Positions 1 through 4,880 are shown, counted from the stretch's first letter. The stretch is DNA of 5,296 nt from Myxococcales bacterium (GCA_027005175.1 JALTMC010000359.1:1-5296), one strand, 5' to 3'. A program made the numbers and translations. The notes: a model not told the origin generated them from the sequence alone.

Positions 1-666
1 TTGACACCTCGGCAGCTTCGATTGAAAGCTCTTGCTGAGGAGAGGGGCTGTGATTGTCGAATAGCTATGGAATGGGAAACTTCATCTCTCAAGCGATTTC
101 ATTTCTTTGAAAGAAGACCGATTGAATACAAAGAGAATATTATCAATGGGGTGTTTAAGTTAGAGGACGATTACTACTGGGAGATCGCCGATGTTACCTT
201 TGATGAGGGAGCGTTACTTGCAACGGAAGTCTACCATAGTACTGTTGTTGTGGTGCAGCTCCCCTATCGTATCCCCCGCTTTGCGCTGGAGAAAGAAGGA
301 CGACTCGACAAGCTCTTCGATCGTGTGATGAAGATTGCCGGCTTCATGGATATTGACTTTCAGTTGTTCCCTCAGTTTTCTCGGAAGTACTTGTTGATGG
401 GAGACAATGAAGAAGGGATTCGTAAGTTCTTCTCTCCCAATCTTATTCAGTTCTTGGAGTCGAAAGACTACTACCACATCGAAAGTAGTGGAAGAGCACT
501 CTTGTTCTTTCGTAAACTGCGTTTGGCCCATGTGGAGGGTAGCATTCGAATGATAGACTTTGTGGAACAATTCATTCAGCATATCAATCCCGATTGGACT
601 TCGGCGAAGCCTAGCAGCACAGGCTCCTACAAGGCTCTCTCTCCCAGAGCCGAAGAACTATCGTAA
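1..666 (+). CDS. Conserved-looking hypothetical protein, probably 5'-truncated by the window edge
   Basis: The frame is open from the first base to a TAA at 664-666 (221 codons). A TTG opens the window, but no upstream sequence is available to judge it, so the gene may well start further left. The first internal ATG is at 67, with no clear Shine-Dalgarno site. I do not recognise the family with confidence. The product looks cytosolic or a soluble domain: no signal peptide and only one short hydrophobic strand (STVVVVQLPY, residues 80-89). The C-terminal half (about 120-192) has an alternating pattern around FSRKYLLMGDNEEG, then HIESSGRALLFF, then a helix ending at FIQHI. It recalls the soluble part of DUF3137-like proteins, which is a weak resemblance from memory. 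The last 25 residues are Ser/Pro-rich and look disordered. The gene converges on the ArsR gene with one base between the stop codons, so no dedicated terminator fits between them. Confidence 0.72.
   Translation: MTPRQLRLKALAEERGCDCRIAMEWETSSLKRFHFFERRPIEYKENIINGVFKLEDDYYWEIADVTFDEGALLATEVYHSTVVVVQLPYRIPRFALEKEGRLDKLFDRVMKIAGFMDIDFQLFPQFSRKYLLMGDNEEGIRKFFSPNLIQFLESKDYYHIESSGRALLFFRKLRLAHVEGSIRMIDFVEQFIQHINPDWTSAKPSSTGSYKALSPRAEELS
633..651. other. Small GC-rich hairpin at the convergent gene ends
   Basis: GGCTCT (633-638) and AGAGCC (646-651) form a perfect 6-bp stem with a 7-nt loop, inside the last codons of the first gene and just past the ArsR stop codon on the other strand. There is no T run on either side, so it is at best a weak or processing-type 3' end signal for either transcript. 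It may be chance. Confidence 0.22.
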
Positions 667-667
667 G

Positions 668-1039
668 TTACTTCTCGTCGTTATTCTCTTCTCCCTGCCA
701 CAAGTGTCGTACTTCCTCTACTGCGGAGCGCAGCTCGTGTCTCTGCTCCAATCGTTGGACAATAAACTCCAGCCCTTCGAGAATCCAGCCCGCCAAGTCA
801 GGCTGTGACAAGGAATAATAGACATGCCTTCCTTCTTTTCGAACTTTCACTAACTGATGGGCTCGTAGGCTTGAGAGTTGTTGGGACACACGAGAGTGGC
901 TGATCCCCAGCACTTCTTCCAGCTCGTTGACATCATGCTCACCGCTGCGTAACTCCTCGATGATCTGTATTCGGTGGGGATGTGAAAATACACGAAATAA
1001 GTTTGCTAACTCTTCCGTGACAACAGCACGTGTCGGCAT
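668..1039 (-). CDS. ArsR/SmtB-family winged-helix transcriptional regulator
   Basis: This 123-aa protein has the length and layout of ArsR-family repressors, which bind operator DNA as dimers and usually release it on binding an inducer. The N-terminal helix LANLFRVFSHPHRIQIIEEL (11-30) is the typical family start. The helix-turn-helix spans about 37-60 (VNELEEVLGISHSRVSQQLS, then SLRAHQL), and the wing is VRKEGRHVYYSL (66-77). The C-terminal helices (81-113) would form the dimer interface. The classical ELCVCDL metal site is replaced by EHDVNEL and the protein has no cysteine, so arsenic, cadmium or lead sensing through that site is ruled out. The inducer is unknown. The start is an ATG at 1037-1039 preceded by GAGAGG, 9 nt away (1049-1054). 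The upstream region shared with the divergent exported-protein gene contains two palindromes that could be operators. It is a lone regulator here, so autoregulation or control of the divergent gene is plausible but inferred. Confidence 0.93.
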   Translation of the reverse strand: MPTRAVVTEELANLFRVFSHPHRIQIIEELRSGEHDVNELEEVLGISHSRVSQQLSSLRAHQLVKVRKEGRHVYYSLSQPDLAGWILEGLEFIVQRLEQRHELRSAVEEVRHLWQGEENNDEK

Positions 1040-1155
1040 AGTAACTGACCTCTCTCATCAGTCTAGGAATGGGAAATCCCCAAGGCTTTGGTTGAGTGAC
1101 AAAGACGAAGATGACTTTGATTCTTGAAACTCGGGTTTGAGGATCGGATTATCGT

Positions 1156-1170
1156 TTCGATTCTATCGAA
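1156..1170. promoter_or_regulatory. Palindrome, candidate operator (TTCGAT-TCT-ATCGAA)
   Basis: Perfect 6-bp arms separated by 3 bp, about 120 bp upstream of the ArsR-type start codon in the divergent region. The size and symmetry suit a homodimeric winged-helix regulator. Direct evidence is only the symmetry and the location. No convincing -35/-10 pair overlaps it, so the operator role is inference. Confidence 0.35.
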
Positions 1171-1307
1171 CATTACGGCGTACAACTGTGAATTTAGCAG
1201 GGAGCTTCTTGCTTTGTCAACTTGGAAGAGCTTTTCTCGATGATACTCTCTTTATCTATTTGATATGAAAACTGTTTTGTTTTTTTTGATGGGACGATGG
1301 GAATGAC

Positions 1308-1326
1308 GAGTTGCAGAACTCTTTTT
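1308..1326 (+). terminator. Small hairpin followed by five T, terminator-like
   Basis: GAGTT (1308-1312), loop GCAG and AACTC (1317-1321) are followed directly by TTTTT. The form is that of a weak intrinsic terminator reading rightward. No rightward gene ends just before it, so it could be an attenuator for a longer leader, a remnant, or chance. The 5-bp stem is short. Confidence 0.25.
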
Positions 1327-1329
1327 CTC

Positions 1330-1341
1330 ATGTTGGAACAT
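1330..1341. promoter_or_regulatory. Palindrome ATGTT-GG-AACAT, candidate operator
   Basis: Perfect 5-bp arms around a 2-bp centre, ending 10 bp before the candidate -35 of the exported-protein gene. This could be a regulator site upstream of that promoter, with the ArsR-type protein encoded in the same region as one candidate binder. It is short and unsupported beyond symmetry and position. Confidence 0.3.
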
Positions 1342-1350
1342 CTTTGTCGC

Positions 1351-1379
1351 TTGAATTGTTGTGTCTGTGACTTGACAAT
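1351..1379 (+). promoter_or_regulatory. Candidate sigma-70-type promoter for the exported-protein gene
   Basis: TTGAAT (1351-1356) and GACAAT (1374-1379) are 17 bp apart, and each matches four of six consensus positions. Initiation would be near 1386, just before the three 11-bp repeats, leaving a leader of about 75-90 nt. The match is moderate, and the usual sigma consensus of this organism is not known. Confidence 0.3.
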
Positions 1380-1387
1380 GTAGGAGG

Positions 1388-1420
1388 TCTTGGGTTCATC
1401 TTGGGTTCGTCTTGGGTTCA
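1388..1420 (+). repeat. Three tandem 11-bp repeats upstream of the exported-protein gene
   Basis: TCTTGGGTTCA (1388-1398), TCTTGGGTTCG (1399-1409) and TCTTGGGTTCA (1410-1420) lie head to tail, identical except for the last base of the middle copy. Eleven bp is about one helical turn and is the repeat spacing of PhoB/OmpR-type response-regulator sites, although this sequence is not the Pho box. If the promoter at 1351-1379 is right, the repeats lie in the early transcribed region, where a bound protein would block elongation or an RNA-level role is possible. The alternative is recent slippage duplication without function. Confidence 0.8.
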
Positions 1421-1462
1421 AAGGAGCATGCGATACCCTTGGTGCCACCACACAAAATATAT

Positions 1463-2752
1463 ATGAGTGAGAGTATGTTGTTTCAAAAATCGTCACGTAT
1501 CTTTCTTTCTGGCTTTGGATTGTGTTGCTTTTTCCTGTCTTCTTTGGGGGTGATTCATGCACAATCGAAACCCACAACACGACCCACCCAACTTCAGTCC
1601 CTGAGCAAAAGGGCCAAGCCTGTGAAGACCTCTGCTCCACTGCCCAAGGTGTCTCACAACGACAAAATATACAAAGCGATACTTCAAACACAACAACTGT
1701 TGAAGAGGGTGATGTGGAAACATGGCCGAGACCCAAGCAATCCCTGGTTGCTTGCTCACACATTGCTTGTATTTGGCAAAACCTTGACCCTTCCCGGAGG
1801 CCAACTTGCCGTGGATCGTATTGTCTCAGGCTTCCTTAAGTTTAAGAAGATGAAAGGTGTAGAGGTTCCCTACTTTCCGGCAGGTTCATCCCGAGTTAGG
1901 ATTGAACCCCATCCGTCCATGCATCTCAAAACATTTTTAGAGTTGGGTATCCCTCTCTCACGAAAGTTTAAAGTGGGCAAGCGGACTGTGACACTTCAGC
2001 AGATGCTTGATGGAGTCTATAAGCTCTTTCCAAGCAATCCACATGGTCGTCAAATTGGAACACAGGCCTGGCGTTTCTTTTTGTTGTATGGACGACGACC
2101 CAAGAACAATCAAGCTTGGGCTTGGATGAATGGAAAGGGAGAGCAGGTTGTTTTTATTCGTCAGGTTCTTCGTATGATGAAGTACCTTGATAAAAACACA
2201 TCCTTTCTGCGTATCATGAAAAGCCGAGGAGTCAAGGTGATTCCCAAACTCAAACTTCGACGACAACATATCTATGGCGAGTCATGTGGTGGCTTTCATT
2301 TAATTCAGGCCGCTGCACGCTGGATGTCTCACCCTTCTCTGAAGAAGCGGCTGACACCTCTGCTTCATGCTCAAATTGAGCTGATGTATTATCGCCTGGG
2401 AGGCGAAGTCCGACTGTATACACAGCTTTTCAAAAAGTATCAAAAACACGCCGCATATCGCTTTATTATCTTGCTCCAACAGCTTAAGTTTCTGGGGCAT
2501 TTCTTAGAGACCATCGCTGATCTTTATCATTGGGGCCTGCATACACCGACCAAGAAACAACGCAAGCAAATTCGTGATGCTGTCCGACTCACTGTTGTCA
2601 CTGTGATGTTGCTCTCTCGTTTGGGTTGGTTTGAACGATTAGAGCAGTTAAAAGCCCGATCTCATCAGCTCTACCTCGATCTGCTTGGCGACTCTGCCCA
2701 CACAACCCATGCCCTCATCCTGATTCGTGACACTGGGCTATATACCCCCTAA
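1463..2752 (+). CDS. Exported all-helical protein with a CGGxH motif, function unknown
   Basis: From the ATG at 1463 the product has 429 aa. It starts with a Sec signal peptide: basic residues K9 and R12, hydrophobic core IFLSGFGLCCFFLSSLGV, and probable cleavage after VIHA (33/34). A low-complexity Thr/Pro/Lys segment follows (about 34-65), then an almost wholly helical, strongly basic body. Conserved-looking points are NPWLLAH (93-99), EPHPSMH with two histidines (148-154), and HIYGESCGGFHLIQAA with H269, C275 and H279. Repeated helix pairs and the Cys-Gly-Gly-x-His motif suggest an alpha/alpha-toroid or helical-repeat fold, possibly metal-binding, but I do not recognise the family and assign no enzyme activity. 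The start is uncertain. ATG 1475 lies just after purine-rich GAGTGAGAG and gives an equally good signal peptide. The frame is open from TTG 1412, and AAGGAG at 1421-1426 is too far from TTG 1439 to be ideal. It converges on the next gene with 17 bp between stops. Confidence 0.85.
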   Translation: MSESMLFQKSSRIFLSGFGLCCFFLSSLGVIHAQSKPTTRPTQLQSLSKRAKPVKTSAPLPKVSHNDKIYKAILQTQQLLKRVMWKHGRDPSNPWLLAHTLLVFGKTLTLPGGQLAVDRIVSGFLKFKKMKGVEVPYFPAGSSRVRIEPHPSMHLKTFLELGIPLSRKFKVGKRTVTLQQMLDGVYKLFPSNPHGRQIGTQAWRFFLLYGRRPKNNQAWAWMNGKGEQVVFIRQVLRMMKYLDKNTSFLRIMKSRGVKVIPKLKLRRQHIYGESCGGFHLIQAAARWMSHPSLKKRLTPLLHAQIELMYYRLGGEVRLYTQLFKKYQKHAAYRFIILLQQLKFLGHFLETIADLYHWGLHTPTKKQRKQIRDAVRLTVVTVMLLSRLGWFERLEQLKARSHQLYLDLLGDSAHTTHALILIRDTGLYTP

Positions 2753-2769
2753 CTTTCCAGGAGACTCTG

Positions 2770-3567
2770 TTAGTTTGTCACGGCATCCCAGAAGTTGGAC
2801 AGACCTCCGATGATGCCGTGTTCTGCCCAGTATTCACCGGCTTCTGCAGCAGCCTGGAACACAACACCGTTGTCGCCTCTGAGGTTGCGAGCATTCAAGT
2901 TATCGATGGCACGCATATCCTGGTTGACAGCAGCTTCACCGATTGTCACGATGGTGTCGATAGATTTGTTCAAGACATTACCAGGAGTGTCGGGGGCACC
3001 TGCCAGGTTGGCGACGGCATCACTGGCGGCCAGGTAGGGGTTGGTCATTCCCACTGCATAAGTGGCAGTACCTGCAAGGGTTCCACTTAGAACTTTGGCC
3101 TCGGTGGATTCGGCGCTGGAGTTTGTGCTTTGATCGATGGCGGTGAAGGCACCGCCTACGACACCCAGTACTTTCCCGGTCGTTTTTAGGCGACTGGCGG
3201 TGCTGGCGGTGCGAGCTGCCGCAGACTCTAGGTTGGCGGCGGTGCGGTGCGCGTTGGTTGCATTGAGAGCAGCTTCACCGCCTTCGGCAAAGACTTTGGC
3301 AACATTGCTTCGGGCGGTGTTGGCGAAGCCACGAACGACCTTCGCAGAGTCATCTGCGAGGTTTGTTAGGGCACTGCCTGGAGCACCTCCAACGGTGAGT
3401 CCTGAGCCTACTTGACCTGCTGTTGGGGTCTCGAAGGTATTTTGGCTCGAATGACCTGTTGTGCTCTGCTTGGGTGTAGATACTTTGGCTTGCTTCGGTG
3501 TTGAAGTGGGAGTTGGCTTAGGAGTTTGGGTGCGATTTGCGTTGTTTGTACCGCCTATTTTAGTCAT
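2770..3567 (-). CDS. Ala/Gly-rich, cysteine-free protein with Pro/Thr/Lys-rich N-terminus; effector- or toxin-linker-like
   Basis: A 265-aa product with no signal peptide and no cysteine. Residues 12-40 are a disordered Pro/Thr/Ser/Lys segment containing STPKQ twice. Residues 66-130 are Ala-rich amphipathic helix. Residues 131-145 (GKVLGVVGGAFTAID) and about 158-190 (VLSGTLAGTATYAVG...NPYLAASDAVANLAG) are small-residue hydrophobic helices. The tail 240-265 contains EYW and NFWDAV. Such a Gly/Ala hairpin following a GKVLG motif resembles linker regions of Rhs/WXG-type polymorphic toxins and other effectors that lack a Sec signal; this is a resemblance, not a family assignment, and no catalytic toxin domain is visible. 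The ATG at 3565-3567 is chosen because AAGGAG lies 6 nt before it; the GTG just upstream (3568-3570) would be only 3 nt away. Local G+C is clearly higher than in the neighbours (40 of 60 bases at 3181-3240 versus 22 of 60 at 2161-2220), partly due to Ala/Gly codons. Confidence 0.85.
   Translation of the reverse strand: MTKIGGTNNANRTQTPKPTPTSTPKQAKVSTPKQSTTGHSSQNTFETPTAGQVGSGLTVGGAPGSALTNLADDSAKVVRGFANTARSNVAKVFAEGGEAALNATNAHRTAANLESAAARTASTASRLKTTGKVLGVVGGAFTAIDQSTNSSAESTEAKVLSGTLAGTATYAVGMTNPYLAASDAVANLAGAPDTPGNVLNKSIDTIVTIGEAAVNQDMRAIDNLNARNLRGDNGVVFQAAAEAGEYWAEHGIIGGLSNFWDAVTN
2779..2820 (-). other. 9-bp inverted repeat over the last codons of the Ala/Gly-rich gene
   Basis: CACGGCATC (2779-2787) and GATGCCGTG (2812-2820) are perfect complements with a 24-nt loop. 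The structure lies at the very 3' end of the leftward gene and just beyond the end of the convergent rightward gene. It could stabilise or terminate either transcript, but no T run follows it on either strand. The arms encode parts of EHGII and WDAVT, so coding constraint plus chance is an alternative. Confidence 0.35.
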
Positions 3568-3676
3568 CACTCTCTCCTTCGTCTCTCTATGATTGTTATC
3601 GTTTGGTTTGTATCTATGTTTTTTGTTGTCTTTGGGATGGGTTCTACGAACTCACACATCATTATCGCCTATCTTC

Positions 3677-3701
3677 AAAAAAAAGTGCTGATTATTTTTT
3701 T
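3677..3701. other. A8/T7 inverted tract in the gap between the two leftward genes
   Basis: Eight A (3677-3684) and seven T (3695-3701) are separated by GTGCTGATTA. On the leftward strand this reads A7, ten bases, T8, about 100 bases after the zinc-ribbon gene stop. It could be a weak A:T-only terminator for that gene or a curved/UP-like element for the next one. A -10-like GATAAT lies just downstream on the minus strand (3666-3661) but without a recognisable -35. The rest of the 230-base gap (3568-3797) shows the AAGGAG site of the next gene and no other gene. Confidence 0.3.
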
Positions 3702-3797
3702 ATGTGTTGACAGAGTGTGGGGGAGCGAAGAGTTTCACCGATTCTTTTCTGAAATATCGATGCTTTCCGTTTGTTTGTTGAGTCTTCTCCTCCTCTC

Positions 3798-4481
3798 TTA
3801 CCTTTTTCTCTTCTTCTTCTTCTTTTTCTTTTTCCTCTTCCCTTTGCTGCCGGGGGTTTGGATTCGCTTGGAGCCTCGACCGAAGGTGCGGTGGTCTGTG
3901 AAAGGAAAAAGTGGGAGAGAGTTTTCATCGCTATCGAGTGAGTCCTCCTCTGGGGCTTCGGGTAGAGCCTCTATATCCAATAATCCAACAGGAATAAAAC
4001 CATGCAGAACTGCCTGGTCTGCTATCTGACTGAGCAACATTCCATTGAGTTTGTCAGGGTTCATCACTATCGTGGGGCAGTGATGGCAAAACCATCCGAG
4101 ATCATGACCCATAAGGATAACTTCTTCTCCTTTTATGGTGTTGAGTTCAAATACATATCCTGCATTTGCGTTGGTGAGTTCTTCCCGACACAAGGGGCAC
4201 TTCCCCGCCTTGGAACCGAACACTTTGTAATACAACACTCGAGGAATATAGATATTCGCTGGGTCTAACTCTTCCTCTGTTACCGGGGATTCTTCGTCCT
4301 CTAGATCTTGCTCCTCTTCTCCGATGTCTTGCGGTTCCTTCTCTGTCTTTTCTACCTCTTCACTTCCTTCTTCCTGAAGGGTTGCTTGTTCTTTCATTTC
4401 TTTCGAATCGATATCCCTATCCTCCTCGGGTTTGTTCTTTGTTTTTTTCTTAAACCAACCTGAAAACATGGAAACAAGCAT
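3798..4481 (-). CDS. Zinc-ribbon-like protein with acidic N-terminal segment and polylysine C-terminus
   Basis: A 227-aa product from the ATG at 4479-4481, preceded by GAGG 7 nt upstream; TTG 4487 would be too close to that site. The N-terminus MLVSMFSGWFKKK is short and amphipathic, not a cleavable signal. Residues 19-72 are dominated by Glu and Asp and should be disordered. The folded core (about 75-172) contains CPLC (C95, C98) and CHHC (C132, C135), four cysteines spaced as in a zinc ribbon, with a proline after the second pair (FCHHCPTIV). Similar CPLC...CxxCP proteins exist as uncharacterised families in several bacterial phyla, as I recall. After a second acidic patch (177-186) the protein ends in a run of Lys and Arg (214-227). 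A nucleic-acid, ribosome or acidic-partner interaction is possible but unproven. Upstream repeats suggest specific control of expression. Confidence 0.88.
   Translation of the reverse strand: MLVSMFSGWFKKKTKNKPEEDRDIDSKEMKEQATLQEEGSEEVEKTEKEPQDIGEEEQDLEDEESPVTEEELDPANIYIPRVLYYKVFGSKAGKCPLCREELTNANAGYVFELNTIKGEEVILMGHDLGWFCHHCPTIVMNPDKLNGMLLSQIADQAVLHGFIPVGLLDIEALPEAPEEDSLDSDENSLPLFPFTDHRTFGRGSKRIQTPGSKGKRKKKKKKKKRKR
3801..3845. repeat. 45-base uninterrupted homopyrimidine/homopurine tract encoding the polylysine tail
   Basis: Every base from 3801 to 3845 on the plus strand is C or T. Together with 3783-3799 and the single A at 3800, 62 of 63 bases are pyrimidine. On the coding (minus) strand these are AAG, AAA, AGG, AGA and GGG codons for the C-terminal Lys/Arg run. 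Such tracts can form triplex DNA and are prone to length change. The longest run of a single base is five, so frameshifting by homopolymer slippage is less likely than triplet gain or loss. Confidence 0.85.
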
Positions 4482-4485
4482 CTTC

Positions 4486-4494
4486 AAACCTCAA
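4486..4494 (-). promoter_or_regulatory. Ribosome-binding site of the zinc-ribbon gene, complementary to both upstream repeats
   Basis: On the minus strand TTGAGGTTT (4494-4486) contains the GAGG that sets the ATG at 4481. Its exact complement AAACCTCAA occurs twice upstream in the same strand, at 4574-4566 and 4543-4535. Either copy could pair with the site over 9 bp in the mRNA and hide it from ribosomes. The complementarity is seen directly; sequestration is inferred. Confidence 0.55.
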
Positions 4495-4530
4495 CATTCG
4501 GCTGTTTTTGTGTTCCATACACCTGTAACT

Positions 4531-4553
4531 ACTTTTGAGGTTTCTGGCAAGTC
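4531..4553 (-). repeat. Direct repeat copy 1 (23 bp) upstream of the zinc-ribbon gene
   Basis: The plus strand reads ACTTTTGAGGTTTCTGG followed by CAAGTC. It is identical to copy 2 at 21 of 23 positions, and the two copies are 31 bp apart start to start, close to three helical turns. Because 31 is not a multiple of three, the copies would be read in different frames, which argues for a DNA- or RNA-level role rather than a coding one. Confidence 0.85.
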
Positions 4554-4561
4554 GGAGTTCC

Positions 4562-4584
4562 ACTTTTGAGGTTTCTGGTAGGTC
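4562..4584 (-). repeat. Direct repeat copy 2 (23 bp), overlapping the candidate promoter
   Basis: The plus strand reads ACTTTTGAGGTTTCTGG followed by TAGGTC. It overlaps the candidate -10 and start point of the leftward promoter, so a protein bound to it could repress transcription. It carries the same 9-nt ribosome-binding-site complement as copy 1. Confidence 0.85.
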
Positions 4585-4610
4585 ATACAAAGTCCACATA
4601 AGAGCGACAA
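4582..4610 (-). promoter_or_regulatory. Candidate sigma-70-type promoter for the zinc-ribbon gene
   Basis: On the minus strand TTGTCG (4610-4605) and TATGAC (4587-4582) are 17 bp apart, each with four of six consensus matches. Initiation would fall near 4575, within direct repeat copy 2, giving a leader of about 95 nt that contains the second repeat and the ribosome-binding site. Confidence 0.35.
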
Positions 4611-4755
4611 ATTAACAAGATTGACATACCGCAAATCCAAGATACGGTAGGGTTGGCGGGCCAATGAACAACATGTGAAAATGGTTGGAGGCACAGTTTG
4701 CTTACTGTTTCATGTACGCGAATTAATCGGACTTCGTATCTGTTCTTCACCTTGT

Positions 4756-4795
4756 CTGTCCTGTATTTGGACAGCCTTGTTTAAATACAGGACAG
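4756..4795. promoter_or_regulatory. Perfect 13-bp inverted repeat, candidate enhancer-binding-protein site
   Basis: CTGTCCTGTATTT (4756-4768) and AAATACAGGACAG (4783-4795) are exact reverse complements around a 14-base centre. The centre begins with GGACAG (4769-4774), which can also pair with CTGTCC (4756-4761), so two nested symmetric elements share the left arm. The centre of the large repeat is about 131 bp upstream of the predicted sigma-54 start point, a normal distance for activator sites of sigma-54 enhancer-binding proteins. No T run follows on either strand and no gene ends here, so a terminator is unlikely. Confidence 0.6.
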
Positions 4796-4880
4796 GAACT
4801 TGCTCTTGCTTCGATGGTATATGCGTATGCTCTTTTGTAGGTGGTTGATTCTTTTCTGTTTGTGTGGGGCATGGGGACCT

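Larger units (their letters stand above)
1040..1462. other. Divergent intergenic region between arsR-type gene and exported-protein gene
   Basis: This 423-base stretch has no convincing gene; the reading frames crossing it are antisense extensions of neighbouring genes with unlikely compositions. It holds the ArsR ribosome-binding site at its left end, palindromes at 1156-1170 and 1330-1341, a hairpin with a T run at 1308-1326, a T-rich stretch at about 1274-1288, a candidate promoter at 1351-1379 and three tandem 11-bp repeats at 1388-1420. These are listed separately. Confidence 0.6.

Noticed and set aside
1200-1213. GGGAGCTTCTTGCT as a sigma-54 promoter
   Set aside because: GG to GC spacing is off by one and the position is far from the gene start.
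1299-1315. GGGAATGACGAGTTGCA as a sigma-54 promoter for the exported-protein gene
   Set aside because: The GG to GC distance is 13 rather than 12 bp, and sigma-54 spacing is strict; the -24 element is also poor.
1194-1763. Leftward open frame of 189 codons
   Set aside because: It is mostly antisense to the signal-peptide region of the exported protein, has an unlikely composition and no ribosome-binding site, and would leave the well-supported rightward gene without its start.
3526-4029. Rightward open frame of 167 codons with a Phe/Leu-rich run
   Set aside because: The Phe/Leu run is the complement of the polylysine codons of the zinc-ribbon gene; the frame also overlaps the start of the Ala/Gly-rich gene and has no start signal.
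4531-4584. Start of a CRISPR array
   Set aside because: Only two copies with an 8-bp gap between them, far too short for spacers, and no further units.
4491-4694. Leftward 67-codon frame upstream of the zinc-ribbon gene as a real gene
   Set aside because: There is no ribosome-binding site, the direct repeats fall in different frames, and the product resembles no protein. Only the shorter 31-codon part is kept as a speculative leader.
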